DNA of 33,429 nucleotides from an uncultured Prochlorococcus sp. (lineage in GTDB: Bacteria > Cyanobacteriota > Cyanobacteriia > PCC-6307 > Cyanobiaceae): positions 1-33,429 of the forward strand of contig NZ_CABYWZ010000016.1 of NCBI RefSeq assembly GCF_902522795.1, written 5' to 3'. A model generated the notes under the pieces. The model saw only the letters and a program-made list of their open reading frames with translations. It made no database searches and was not told the origin of the DNA. Of the stretch, positions 1 to 8,664 are shown piece after piece. Made by a program: the position numbers and the translations under genes. The number at the start of each line of letters is the position of its first letter. The first letter of the stretch is position 1.

Positions 1-1
1 A

Positions 2-274
2 GTTTCATATGAGACATTTGAACCATTTTCTTTAAGGAAATTTCAATATTTCTTAGATAATCAAATCTCACAAAATGTATTTAGAGCAAAAGGAATATTA
101 TGGTTTATGGAAAGTGAAAGAAAACACATTTTTCACCTATCTGGAAAGCGGTTTTCTCTAGATGATGAGGAATGGACAAAAGAAAAATCTAACAAGATAG
201 TATTAATTGGGAAAAACTTAGATCACCAAACTATTAAAAATCAACTGTCATCATGTAGATTTAATTCAGATTAG
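2..274 (+). CDS. CobW/COG0523-family GTPase, C-terminal fragment (5' end outside window)
   Basis: An open frame enters from the left edge in frame 2 and stops with TAG at 272-274, giving 90 visible residues. The fragment contains GILWFMESERKHIFHLSGKR followed by an acidic DDEEW stretch and an IVLIGKNLD strand. This pattern is typical of the CobW C-terminal domain of COG0523 proteins, which are G3E GTPases thought to act as metal chaperones for zinc, cobalt or other metals. The GTP-binding domain and the CxCC-type metal motif lie outside the window and cannot be checked. The stop is 26 nt before the start of an iron-type ABC permease on the same strand, so the two may be cotranscribed. The family call is fairly sure; the metal served is unknown. 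Confidence 0.8.
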   Translation, partial: VSYETFEPFSLRKFQYFLDNQISQNVFRAKGILWFMESERKHIFHLSGKRFSLDDEEWTKEKSNKIVLIGKNLDHQTIKNQLSSCRFNSD

Positions 275-300
275 AGTTCATATTAGGATTTAATTAATTT

Positions 301-1839
301 TTGAAAATACGCATTAAAGGGTTTAAAAAAACATTAACAGAATTAAATTTTCTTTATTTCACTTCGTTTATTGTTTCGCTCTTAGTAATCATTCCAATTT
401 CCAATTTTCTTATAGAGGGAATTGGTTACATTATTAGTGGAAATTTTTCATTAGGTATTGCTGGAGGAGAAGAGGTATTAGGCACTTTAAAAATTCTAAT
501 ATTGACAAGTTTTTTTGGCGGCGGGTTAGGAACTTTGAATGGATGGTTACTTTCAAATTGTAATTTTAAGTTCAGAAAAGTTCTCCGTATTTGTCAGCTA
601 GTTCCACTAGCTGCCCCAGCATATCTAATAACAGCTATTTTGCAGGATTTAGGAAGTATTTTTGGGTATCAAGTAACTGGTTTATGGTGGGGGGTATTAA
701 TACTATCAATTTCTACTTATCCATATGTATTTATTCTTGCTAACGAAAGTTTTAATAAATTTGGAGTTAATCAAATCAATGCTAGTAGAGGATTAGGAGT
801 AGGGCCTTGGAGCAGCTTCTTTAAAATAGCTTTCCCAATGGCGTTACCAGCACTAATAACAGGAATAAGTTTAATGTGTATGGAAGTAATGAATGAGTTA
901 GGTACATTTGCATTATTAAACATACCAAGTATTTCTACTGGTATAGCTGAAAATTGGATAATTGAGGGTAATCCAAAAAGTGCTATTGGATTATCTTTGG
1001 TAGCCTTATTAATGATTTTCACTTTAATTATTTTCGAAAAGTTATCAAGAAAAAAATCAAAGAGGTGGAGTGAAAATCCTGCATCAAAAGATTCTCAAGG
1101 ATGGGAATTAAACAAAACTAGAGCTTTTTTAGCAATAATCATATCTTTATTTCCTCCAATTTTCTCTTTTGGGATTCCATGTTTTTGGGTTCTACTCAAT
1201 ATAGATCTAATTCAAAAAGGATTATCTATAGAATTACTTAGCCTATCATTAAGGACCATAAGTCTAGGACTTTTAACTGCATTAATAGCAATGCTATTCT
1301 CCTTAATAATTTCTTTAGTCAGACGCTCAAATAAAAGCTTTTTACTAGGACTAATAACAAATCTTGCGGGAATAGGTTACGCAATCCCAGGTACTGTATT
1401 AGCTTTATCTTTAATAAGCATTTCTTCTTCAAAATTCAATTTTATTGCTATTTGCTTACTAATTTGGGGTTATCTTGTCCGATTTCTAACTATCTCTAAG
1501 GGTTCTATTGATTCAAGTCTTGAGAGAATTTCTCCAAGTCTTGATGAAGCAGCACTTGGACTAGGAGAGAATTGGCTGGGGATCATCAAAAGAATTCATC
1601 TACCTCTTCTCCAAGGACCAATATTCGTAGGATCACTTTTAGTTTTTGTTGACACGATAAAAGAATTACCCATTACCTTTATTTTAAGACCATTCGATTT
1701 CGATACATTATCTGTGAGAATATATCAATATGCTGGAGATGAAAGAATGGTAGAGGCAATATTACCGGCCATTCTTATAATGACTTTAGGCCTTATTGCA
1801 TCAATGACATTGATACCAAGTTTAGAGAAAAAACACTAA
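301..1839 (+). CDS. futB: Iron(III) ABC transporter permease (FutB/SfuB/ThiP type), two fused permease domains
   Basis: This 512-residue inner-membrane protein is the permease of a ferric-iron-type ABC importer. About a dozen hydrophobic segments form two repeated permease halves. Each half carries an EAA-type cytoplasmic loop that docks on the ATPase: residues about 160-188 (ASRGLGVGPW and on) and about 414-440 (LDEAALGLGENWLG). The length and fused architecture match FutB and SfuB. The binding protein and ATPase are not adjacent, as is usual for the scattered fut genes of cyanobacteria. The start is a TTG at 301; there is no closer in-frame ATG at the natural N-terminus. The last 4 nt overlap the convergent gene at 1836. 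Iron as substrate is inferred from family; thiamine or another ion is less likely in this lineage. Confidence 0.85.
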   Translation: MKIRIKGFKKTLTELNFLYFTSFIVSLLVIIPISNFLIEGIGYIISGNFSLGIAGGEEVLGTLKILILTSFFGGGLGTLNGWLLSNCNFKFRKVLRICQLVPLAAPAYLITAILQDLGSIFGYQVTGLWWGVLILSISTYPYVFILANESFNKFGVNQINASRGLGVGPWSSFFKIAFPMALPALITGISLMCMEVMNELGTFALLNIPSISTGIAENWIIEGNPKSAIGLSLVALLMIFTLIIFEKLSRKKSKRWSENPASKDSQGWELNKTRAFLAIIISLFPPIFSFGIPCFWVLLNIDLIQKGLSIELLSLSLRTISLGLLTALIAMLFSLIISLVRRSNKSFLLGLITNLAGIGYAIPGTVLALSLISISSSKFNFIAICLLIWGYLVRFLTISKGSIDSSLERISPSLDEAALGLGENWLGIIKRIHLPLLQGPIFVGSLLVFVDTIKELPITFILRPFDFDTLSVRIYQYAGDERMVEAILPAILIMTLGLIASMTLIPSLEKKH

Positions 1840-2792
1840 ATTCTTTTAGACCCCTTTCTTATTAAGAAAGGCAAGCTTAACAACAAATCTGCCGAGGTAG
1901 ATATAAACCTAAAATAAACTAAACTTATAAGAATTATATTTTCTGGAATACTTTTGCCAACAAATAAAAGGAGGCAAGCCTCAAAAACGCCAACTCCTCC
2001 TGGAGCTGCTGGGACTACCAAGCCTATGGACCATGACAAAGAAAAAATTACTAATAAAAATATGATGTTCAGAGTACTACTTGTATAAAAAGTATTTAAG
2101 CAAATATAAAACCCAATAAATTTTGATAAAACAAACCCAATTTCAAGAAATAATGCTCTAGAAGGGAAAAAAGAAACTATTTTTATTTTCTCTTCAAATT
2201 GGCCCTTTGAATTTGGAAGTCTCAAAACCTCAAATACTTTCCCCTTAAGAGACCCTAATATTTTTAATATCAAAAAAATAAATTTTCTATTTAAGAATAA
2301 TAAAGGAAAAATTAAAAAAAAATAAAGTGGTGAAAAAATTAATCCCATTGATGCTAAGAGAAAAGATCCACTCAACATAAAATAAGGTTCTATAAGCGTC
2401 GAATATAAAGCAATCTGTGGATTACTTATTTTTTTTATAAAATTAAATCTTTCAACAAAATGCCAAACCCCTCCAGGAACATATTTAAGAATATTGGTTA
2501 AAACATAGAAAGAAACTAAATTATTACTTTTAAATTCTTTCCCGAACCATTTAACAATATATTTCCATGCATAAGCGTTCAAGTAAATACTTAAAACACA
2601 AAATAAAAATGATAAAAATAGATTAATTCCATTACTTTCTAAATTGATATTAAAAGAAATTTGATCAATATTATCAAAAAAATAGATGCAAAAATATAAC
2701 AAGCTTGAAATAAAGAAAATACTCTTTAAATTTCCAAAATTAATTTTTTTAATGAATTTCGAATGTGGTTGATTACTTATATTAAATCTCAT
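1836..2792 (-). CDS. LPG-synthase transmembrane-domain family protein (YbhN/UPF0104-like)
   Basis: This 318-residue polytopic membrane protein has about seven to eight hydrophobic segments. Near the C-terminus the sequence VPAAPGGVGVFEA, residues about 260-272, is the hallmark of the lysylphosphatidylglycerol-synthase transmembrane family, also called the flippase-like domain (COG0392). An N-terminal segment reading YVPGGVWHFVERFNF is also typical. The soluble aminoacyl-transferase domain of MprF is absent, so lipid aminoacylation is not expected. Relatives are annotated only as membrane proteins, possibly in lipid or glycan transport. The start codon overlaps the end of larC by 4 nt, which suggests translational coupling. 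The 3' end overlaps futB by 4 nt in convergent orientation. Family sure, function unknown. Confidence 0.75.
   Translation of the reverse strand: MRFNISNQPHSKFIKKINFGNLKSIFFISSLLYFCIYFFDNIDQISFNINLESNGINLFLSFLFCVLSIYLNAYAWKYIVKWFGKEFKSNNLVSFYVLTNILKYVPGGVWHFVERFNFIKKISNPQIALYSTLIEPYFMLSGSFLLASMGLIFSPLYFFLIFPLLFLNRKFIFLILKILGSLKGKVFEVLRLPNSKGQFEEKIKIVSFFPSRALFLEIGFVLSKFIGFYICLNTFYTSSTLNIIFLLVIFSLSWSIGLVVPAAPGGVGVFEACLLLFVGKSIPENIILISLVYFRFISTSADLLLSLPFLIRKGSKRI
1853..1871. other. Hairpin-forming inverted repeat at a convergent gene overlap
   Basis: CCTTTCTT (1853-1860) and AAGAAAGG (1864-1871) are perfect complements around a 3-nt loop. The repeat lies in the last codons of the LPG-synthase-like gene, just past the futB stop. 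Neither strand shows a long T run right after the stem, so intrinsic termination is possible but unproven. It could instead stabilise the 3' ends of both mRNAs. Confidence 0.4.
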
Positions 2793-4021
2793 TGCCAGTT
2801 TTCAAATGCTTTAAATTTTTTGCTTGATTCTTTTATTATTTTTCTTATTTCGTGAGTTGATATTTTATTCTCTAAATTTAATCTTAAAACCTCATCATTC
2901 TCTGGTTTCATAATTATTGATCCGTCTGGTTTCAAAGTTTGTTTAACTTTTATATTTCCAAAAATCGTTGAACATTCTCCTCTGCGTCTAAGTAATATCC
3001 ACCTTGACTGAGTCCTCTCACGAACTCCAATAGTATTGGAATAATCAAACCATAATCGCCTAAAAAATTCTTTTTTCTCTATGGGCAAGATTGCTTGAAT
3101 AGAAAATCCAATTCTATTTTTTTTCATATTGATAGCTTGATAAGAAACGTCATAAGCTCCCTCGATTCTAAGTTTTTCCACAAAATTAGATATATCTTCG
3201 GGTGTTTGGTCATCAATCCATGCTTCTTGAATAATTATCTCTTCACACTTTGGACTAATTAGTTCATTATCTTTAATAGAAAAATCCTCAAATGAAGTAA
3301 TTTTATAAACTCTTACCAAATTAGGGAATGGGAAATTAAGGTTCCCAATACCTACTCCATAAGAGTTAATAGAATATTTTGAAGGAGGTTCTAGATTGTC
3401 GACTAAATTAGCAAGTAAAGCAATACCTGTTGGTGTTGAGAGTTCACCCTCTATTGAGTCACGGTTTGATAAAACCTTAATATTTTTTTGTCTTATTAGC
3501 TCTATTACAGCTGGAGGTGGTACAGATAATTTTCCATGTTCAGTTTGAACAAAACCTTTCCCCAGCATTGGTTCATTACAAAAAACCCTCTTTGGATTTA
3601 AGTAATTCAATGCAGCACATACTCCAATTATATCCACCAATGAATCTATAGCTCCAATTTCATGAAAATGAACTTCATCAGATTTAATGCCATGAACTTT
3701 TCCTTCCGCAATTGCTAAAGATTCAAATACTTTATAAATTATTTTTTCTAATTTATCTTCTAAGTGGCCATTTAAAATAAGTTCCTTGATACTTCTCCAA
3801 GTTCTTTTAATAGGACTACAGTCAATATTCTCAACCTTTGCCTTGATGCCTCGGATTGAACAACTTTTTGATTCCTTAAAGTCTAGTTGATATAAATCCT
3901 TTAATCCGAGATCAATAAGTGGCTGTTCAATAACTTCTTTAGGCACCCCTAAATCATAAAAAGCTCCTAACAACATATCTCCAGAGATACCAGGAGAACA
4001 TTCAATTAAAACATTATCCAT
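2789..4021 (-). CDS. larC: Nickel-pincer cofactor biosynthesis protein LarC (DUF111 family)
   Basis: This 410-residue protein matches LarC, the CTP-dependent nickel insertase that completes the nickel-pincer nucleotide cofactor of lactate racemase and related enzymes. Seen in the sequence are the N-terminal ECSPGISGDMLLGA signature (residues about 7-20), the VHFHEIGAIDSLVDIIG block (about 117-133) and the GELSTPTGIALL block (about 192-203). The length is normal. The Lactobacillus gene needs a ribosomal frameshift to join its two halves, whereas here one continuous frame covers both. No larA, larB or larE lies in the window. The gene follows the 203-residue gene by 39 nt and overlaps the next gene by 4 nt. 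Family call firm; the client enzyme in a marine cyanobacterium is unclear. Confidence 0.85.
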   Translation of the reverse strand: MDNVLIECSPGISGDMLLGAFYDLGVPKEVIEQPLIDLGLKDLYQLDFKESKSCSIRGIKAKVENIDCSPIKRTWRSIKELILNGHLEDKLEKIIYKVFESLAIAEGKVHGIKSDEVHFHEIGAIDSLVDIIGVCAALNYLNPKRVFCNEPMLGKGFVQTEHGKLSVPPPAVIELIRQKNIKVLSNRDSIEGELSTPTGIALLANLVDNLEPPSKYSINSYGVGIGNLNFPFPNLVRVYKITSFEDFSIKDNELISPKCEEIIIQEAWIDDQTPEDISNFVEKLRIEGAYDVSYQAINMKKNRIGFSIQAILPIEKKEFFRRLWFDYSNTIGVRERTQSRWILLRRRGECSTIFGNIKVKQTLKPDGSIIMKPENDEVLRLNLENKISTHEIRKIIKESSKKFKAFENWQ

Positions 4022-4060
4022 AAATCAAAGATTTCTTAACTGGTAAAATTGCGGTGAAAA

Positions 4061-4672
4061 TCAATCTTTCATTCTAGTTTTTTTAGAAAGATTTTTTTCA
4101 ATCACTTCGTACTTTATTAATTGCAAAGAATTTCCATCTCTGTTGATATCTAAACTTACAAAGCTATGCAAAAGTTCAAGAGAAAGCTCTCCTTTTATAA
4201 CTAATTTAAAATTTTTATTTTTTAAATTTTTTGACTTTATAGCAGGGCATATTTTAATAACAATTTCTTTCTTTTGAGTGTTAACAAAAACTAATTCTCC
4301 TCGAACAGAAAAATAATTGTCTTTTAGATCTAATTCTTCTAATAATTTTGAGAAGTTAGTTTTTGAAGAATCATTAGGAAAATCATTTAGTTGATATGGA
4401 TCCCATATGCCTGCAACCTGTAAATGCAAGTTTTGAGTATTTTTATTCTTAGGATAAACAATCCAATAATAACTTTTCTTTAAATCAATATGCTTTTTTA
4501 AAAGTGATAATGCTTTACCAAGAACTACAGTTTCAATTTTTTCGTCTTTATTATCAATTAAAAAGCCTCTATTTAATTGTTCATTACTAAGGGGAGTGAA
4601 TTTTCCATTAACAATACCGATTGCTCTATGTTGTAATTGGTTAGTAACTTTTGGGATAGGGTTTTTTAACAT
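4061..4672 (-). CDS. Conserved protein of unknown function (cyanobacterial type), 203 aa
   Basis: I do not recognise a named domain in this 203-residue protein. It has no signal peptide or membrane segment, so it is probably cytoplasmic. The N-terminal half has an ordered sequence with HRAIGIVNGKFTP and a YYWIVYP strand, followed by a lysine-rich, more variable C-terminal half. The beta-rich pattern suggests a small folded RNA- or nucleic-acid-binding domain, but that is a guess. It lies between a putative secreted 99-residue protein (40 nt upstream) and larC (39 nt downstream) on the same strand, so it probably belongs to that transcript. The gene is supported by a long clean frame, an ATG start and tight packing. 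Confidence 0.65.
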   Translation of the reverse strand: MLKNPIPKVTNQLQHRAIGIVNGKFTPLSNEQLNRGFLIDNKDEKIETVVLGKALSLLKKHIDLKKSYYWIVYPKNKNTQNLHLQVAGIWDPYQLNDFPNDSSKTNFSKLLEELDLKDNYFSVRGELVFVNTQKKEIVIKICPAIKSKNLKNKNFKLVIKGELSLELLHSFVSLDINRDGNSLQLIKYEVIEKNLSKKTRMKD

Positions 4673-4712
4673 ATTAAAAATTTGAAAATAACAATTTATC
4701 GTATTAAATTTG

Positions 4713-5012
4713 TTAATTTTCCTCCAAACTATTAAAAGACCTTAACGCATCGTCAATTGCATCAGAAGGATCAGTCGCATAATTCAAACTATTTTGTCTC
4801 CGAATCATTTCCACAAGTTCAAAAGGATTAGTTGGAAGAACTGAACCATCATCTTCTGTTTTAGTTGAGGAATCAATTTCTAATTCTTCAAATAAATATT
4901 CAGCATTTAGGTAATCACTTTTTAAGGAAATTAATAAAGTAAAAAAAATTACAGCCGTAATTGGTTTAAAAACACTTTTGCAAAAGTTATTTTTCATTTT
5001 ATTTAATTTCAA
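4713..5012 (-). CDS. Small putative exported protein, 99 aa
   Basis: This 99-residue product has a basic N-terminus and a hydrophobic stretch (about residues 16-30, PITAVIFFTLLISL) that looks like a signal peptide or anchor. The rest is acidic and polar, with residues 40-99 rich in Asp, Glu, Ser and Asn, suggesting a small periplasmic or thylakoid-lumen protein. Two in-frame starts are close together (codons 1 and 6, MKLNK and MKNNF); either gives a complete signal. The gene is divergent from xthA with 57 bp between them, which must hold both promoters. No family recognised. Confidence 0.55.
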   Translation of the reverse strand: MKLNKMKNNFCKSVFKPITAVIFFTLLISLKSDYLNAEYLFEELEIDSSTKTEDDGSVLPTNPFELVEMIRRQNSLNYATDPSDAIDDALRSFNSLEEN

Positions 5013-5069
5013 AATTCTTTAACGCCAAAAGTTTCTTGCTATTTTAATTTTACATAATTTGGTAGAAAT

Positions 5070-5915
5070 TTGTTAATAGCAACTTGGAATGTTAACTCTA
5101 TAAGAACCAGACTTTCACAAATATTAGATTGGATTAATCAATCTAATCCAGATATTCTATGTTTGCAGGAAACGAAAGTGATGGACGATAGTTTCCCTGT
5201 TGAACCTTTTGAAAAATTAGGATACTCAGTAGAGATCTACGGACAAAAATCATACAATGGTGTGGCTATTATTTCCAAAATAAAGCCAGAAAATGTTAAA
5301 AAGGGATTCTACGGTTGTAATGACTCTAATCAAAATATCGAAATTTTCCTAGATCAAAAAAGATTAATTTCTGCTGATATTAATGGTATTAAAATCATAA
5401 ATGTCTATGTTCCGAATGGATCTTCTCTAGAATCTAGTAAGTTCGAATACAAAATTAATTGGTTAAATTGTTTGGCTTCATTTTTGGATGAGCAAGAAAA
5501 AAAAGGAGAATTAATTTGTCTTGTGGGTGATTTTAATATTGCCCCATCTAACTTGGATATTCATGATCCAAAGAAATATGAAGGAGGAATAATGGCATCT
5601 GAGATAGAGAGAAGTGCGCTAAATAATGTTCTAAAAAAAAGATTACTAGATTCGTTCAGGATTTATGAACAAAATACTGGCCATTGGAGTTGGTGGGATT
5701 ACCGTAACAACGCATTTGAATTAAATAAAGGTTGGAGAATAGACCATATATATATCAGCAAAGAACTGTCATCAAAACTTAAAAGTTGTGTCATAGACAG
5801 CTCCCCTAGAGGTAATTTGCGTCCAAGTGATCATGCCCCAGTAATGATAGATCTTAACTTAAACGAAATAAATGCAGATTTTTTTGAGGATGAGGATAAT
5901 TTTTTAGAAATATAA
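5070..5915 (+). CDS. xthA: Exodeoxyribonuclease III
   Basis: This 281-residue enzyme belongs to the exonuclease III/AP endonuclease family (endonuclease-exonuclease-phosphatase fold), which cuts abasic sites and trims 3' ends in base excision repair. Conserved blocks are visible in order: the N-terminal IATWNVNSIRTRL, LCLQETK with the metal-binding Glu, NVYVPNG, GDFNIAP with the catalytic Asp and Asn, WRIDHIYIS, and the C-terminal SDHAPV with the catalytic Asp-His pair. The start is a TTG that places the family's usual N-terminus within three residues. The last residues are an acidic tail typical of local variation. Functional call secure. Confidence 0.95.
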   Translation: MLIATWNVNSIRTRLSQILDWINQSNPDILCLQETKVMDDSFPVEPFEKLGYSVEIYGQKSYNGVAIISKIKPENVKKGFYGCNDSNQNIEIFLDQKRLISADINGIKIINVYVPNGSSLESSKFEYKINWLNCLASFLDEQEKKGELICLVGDFNIAPSNLDIHDPKKYEGGIMASEIERSALNNVLKKRLLDSFRIYEQNTGHWSWWDYRNNAFELNKGWRIDHIYISKELSSKLKSCVIDSSPRGNLRPSDHAPVMIDLNLNEINADFFEDEDNFLEI

Positions 5916-6069
5916 ATAAAATAAATTGAATTTCTTTAATGCTTGAAAACGCTTATTAATAAAGAGTTATCTAGAGTAAGATTGTTTTTTTTGATAATTT
6001 CTTTAAGATTAATAATTTACAATCCAAACTATCGCAATAAAAATATCATAATGTAGAATTTCAAACTGA

Positions 6070-6098
6070 TTGACAAAATTTTTACTTATTTCTAATTT
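6070..6098 (+). promoter_or_regulatory. Sigma70-type promoter for hemL
   Basis: A perfect -35 hexamer TTGACA (6070-6075) and a -10-like TAATTT (6093-6098) are separated by exactly 17 bp. They lie 44 bp before the GTG start of hemL, in a 226-bp gap after xthA that holds no other visible gene. This gives a leader of about 35-40 nt. Confidence 0.6.
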
Positions 6099-6141
6099 AG
6101 AACATGACTAGATTTTTCTCAAAACATCATTTAACTAAATT

Positions 6142-7443
6142 GTGACTGACATATTAAATTACACAAAATCAGAAGAAATTTTCTCTGCCGCCCAACAACT
6201 AATGCCAGGAGGAGTAAGCTCTCCAGTAAGAGCTTTCAAGTCTGTGGGTGGCCAGCCAATTGTTTTCGATAGAGTCAAAGGTCCTTTTGCTTGGGATATT
6301 GATGGAAATAGATATATTGACTACATAGGAAGCTGGGGACCTGCTATTTGTGGACATGCCCACCCTGAAGTTATAACGGCATTACAGGAAGCAATTGAGA
6401 AAGGCACTAGCTTTGGTGCTCCATGCGTTCTAGAGAACCAACTTGCTGAAATGGTCATAGATGCAGTCCCATCTGTAGAAATGGTTAGATTTGTCAATAG
6501 TGGAACTGAAGCATGCATGGCCGTTTTGAGACTTATGCGAGCATTTACTGGAAGAGATAAAGTTATTAAATTTGACGGTTGTTATCACGGTCATGCAGAT
6601 ATGTTTTTAGTAAAAGCAGGATCAGGTGTAGCCACTCTTGGTTTGCCAGATTCTCCAGGTGTTCCACGGACAACAACTGCCAACACACTTACTGCTCCCT
6701 ACAATGACCTTGAAGCAGTAAAAAAATTATTTTCTGAAAATCCTGATGCCATTTCGGGGGTTATTCTTGAGCCTATCGTTGGTAATGCTGGATTTATTAC
6801 TCCAGAACCTGGATTCTTGGAGGGATTAAGGGAATTAACTACTGAGAATGGATCCTTATTAGTTTTTGACGAGGTAATGACTGGATTCAGAATAAGTTAT
6901 GGAGGAGCTCAAGAAAAATTTGGGGTAACTCCTGATTTAACAACCCTCGGGAAAGTAATTGGTGGAGGCCTGCCTGTTGGAGCTTATGGAGGCAAGAAAG
7001 AAATAATGTCAATGGTAGCCCCTTCAGGGCCGGTATACCAAGCAGGTACTTTGAGCGGCAATCCACTCGCAATGACTGCTGGAATAAAAACTCTTGAACT
7101 GCTCAAACAAGATGGCACGTACGATAAACTTGATTCAACAACTTCTAGATTAATTGAAGGAATAATTCAGTCTGCAGAAAATAACGGTATTGCTATTAAC
7201 GGTGGAAGTGTAAGTGCTATGTTTGGATTTTTCTTATGTGATGGGCCAGTTAGGAACTTTGATGAAGCCAAAACAAATGATGCCGAACTTTTTGGCAAGT
7301 TGCATAGAGAAATGCTTCGACGAGGAATATACTTAGCTCCAAGCCCCTTCGAAGCTGGTTTCACATCACTAGCTCACAGCGAAGAAGAAATTGATAAAAC
7401 TATTGAAGCTTTTGACGAATCTTTCAATGCAATAAAAAAATAA
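6142..7443 (+). CDS. hemL: Glutamate-1-semialdehyde 2,1-aminomutase
   Basis: This 433-residue PLP enzyme makes 5-aminolevulinate from glutamate-1-semialdehyde, the last step of the C5 route that supplies heme, chlorophyll and cobalamin. It is cytoplasmic and acts as a homodimer with HemA upstream in the pathway. Visible motifs are [12 protein letters not shown] near the N-terminus, the substrate/PLP region NSGTEA (119-124), CYHGHAD (147-153), the DEV motif (Asp243) that binds the PLP ring, and the PLP lysine Lys271 in TLGKVIGGG. The length is normal. The start is a GTG at 6142, preceded by a good promoter. Its G+C is somewhat higher than that of neighbours, as expected for a well-expressed conserved gene. 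Call secure. Confidence 0.97.
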   Translation: MTDILNYTKSEEIFSAAQQLMPGGVSSPVRAFKSVGGQPIVFDRVKGPFAWDIDGNRYIDYIGSWGPAICGHAHPEVITALQEAIEKGTSFGAPCVLENQLAEMVIDAVPSVEMVRFVNSGTEACMAVLRLMRAFTGRDKVIKFDGCYHGHADMFLVKAGSGVATLGLPDSPGVPRTTTANTLTAPYNDLEAVKKLFSENPDAISGVILEPIVGNAGFITPEPGFLEGLRELTTENGSLLVFDEVMTGFRISYGGAQEKFGVTPDLTTLGKVIGGGLPVGAYGGKKEIMSMVAPSGPVYQAGTLSGNPLAMTAGIKTLELLKQDGTYDKLDSTTSRLIEGIIQSAENNGIAINGGSVSAMFGFFLCDGPVRNFDEAKTNDAELFGKLHREMLRRGIYLAPSPFEAGFTSLAHSEEEIDKTIEAFDESFNAIKK

Positions 7444-7514
7444 TCATTAACTTTTCTTTCCTTGTATAAAAATAAGAAAATAATTATAAGTATTTGAGAA
7501 TTATTTTTTAATAA

Positions 7515-8318
7515 TTATCTTTTACCACCAACTATTACTGGTGGGCTACCTCCTTCTGAGCCTGGAAGGCCCGGAACAACTTGCGTACTACCGTCCCACT
7601 TGTCTAGAAATAATTTGAAAAGAACTTGATCGTCAAGACTTCTATTTAGTGTCTCATATCTAAGTGCTTCTTGTTCAGCAATTTCAACTTCAGTCTTTGC
7701 TCTTAGTAATTGCTGCCCAGCGATTTGCTTTTGTTCAATCGCAGCTCTATATTCTTCAGCGATCTCTAGTCCAGTAAGATCTAAACTTTTTACATCTACA
7801 TAATCAAATGAATTTAGTTCCTTTGATACTGTGTCACCTACCTTCTCAGAAATTACTGCGAATTCAGTAGCAATTGTTTCTAGCTCATATTGAGAAAAGA
7901 CTGATTTTAGAGCTTTTAGCAAAGATGGCTGAACAATTTTTTGATAAACATCACTATTTCTGCTCGCAATTGTTGCGAAGATCCTTCCTGCTTCATTAGG
8001 TTTTACTGAATATTTAACAGTAGCTGTAGCCCTAATAACTTGAAGATCTTTAGTTAAAGTTTCAAATTTTTCGGGTTGAACCTGAGTTTTTATATCAAAT
8101 GGATAAACAGACTGAATAAATGGAAGTTTGAAGTTTAAACCAGCTCTCCTAGAGGGGCCACTTACTTTCCCTAATGTTGTAACAACTGCAACTTGCCCAG
8201 AGGGGACAACAAAAAGGGATTGGGTGAGCAAAAGAAAGCCAGTAAAAGACAATACAATCAATAATGTTGCTGTTCCACCTGGACCTGTTGGTGTTACATT
8301 TTTAAAGGATGTTGACAT
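7515..8318 (-). CDS. SPFH/Band 7 (prohibitin-like) membrane protein
   Basis: This 267-residue protein has a single N-terminal membrane segment (about residues 16-38, TATLLIVLSFTGFLLLTQSL) followed by an SPFH domain starting at VVPSGQVAVVTTLGKV. A coiled-coil stretch rich in Glu, Ala and Gln follows (about residues 185-225, EQKQIAGQQLLRAKTEVEIA). This is the prohibitin layout: a membrane-anchored scaffold that forms ring or cage assemblies and often partners with FtsH proteases. The short Gly/Pro tail (PGLPGSEGGSPP) is variable in the family. It is convergent with hemL and separated from the next minus-strand gene by 121 bp. The family is clear; the exact cyanobacterial role (FtsH regulation or membrane quality control) is inference. 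Confidence 0.85.
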   Translation of the reverse strand: MSTSFKNVTPTGPGGTATLLIVLSFTGFLLLTQSLFVVPSGQVAVVTTLGKVSGPSRRAGLNFKLPFIQSVYPFDIKTQVQPEKFETLTKDLQVIRATATVKYSVKPNEAGRIFATIASRNSDVYQKIVQPSLLKALKSVFSQYELETIATEFAVISEKVGDTVSKELNSFDYVDVKSLDLTGLEIAEEYRAAIEQKQIAGQQLLRAKTEVEIAEQEALRYETLNRSLDDQVLFKLFLDKWDGSTQVVPGLPGSEGGSPPVIVGGKR

Positions 8319-8439
8319 TAAAAAATTTCTTTTAATTAATCATATTTAAATAGACTAATTAGTGCATTAGTAAGACATTTAATTAAAATATTTTTTTAAT
8401 AATTGTAGATTTAAATGTTAATACTATTTACAGGATATT

Positions 8440-8637
8440 TTATTTGAATTCTTGCAAAAGTTCTAAATAAAGGTCCTCATCTATTTCTCTTATGTCATAT
8501 TCAGAGGGTAAAACACCATGCTTATATTCATGTACCGCCATCCAACAAAATTTCTCTATTTCTTCTTTTGAGAAGCGAGGATATTCTTTTACTTTCTTAA
8601 TCAATGATTTAATGAGAGATTCTGAAATATCTGTCAT
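8440..8637 (-). CDS. Small conserved protein of unknown function, 65 aa
   Basis: This 65-residue acidic protein is predicted to be mostly helical, with no membrane segment or signal peptide. It contains FSKEEIEKFCWMAVHEYKHG in the middle and an acidic C-terminus. No named family is recognised, but the ATG start, good codon use and tight position 27 nt downstream of the yajQ start-proximal gene series support a real gene. It lies between the SPFH gene and yajQ on the same strand and is probably cotranscribed with yajQ. Confidence 0.6.
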   Translation of the reverse strand: MTDISESLIKSLIKKVKEYPRFSKEEIEKFCWMAVHEYKHGVLPSEYDIREIDEDLYLELLQEFK

Positions 8638-8664
8638 GTTTTATAAATAATCTTAATGAAGATT

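Noticed and set aside
7499..7516. AT-only hairpin between hemL and the SPFH gene
   Set aside because: The 7-bp arms contain no G or C and are expected by chance in this base composition, so I do not call a terminator.
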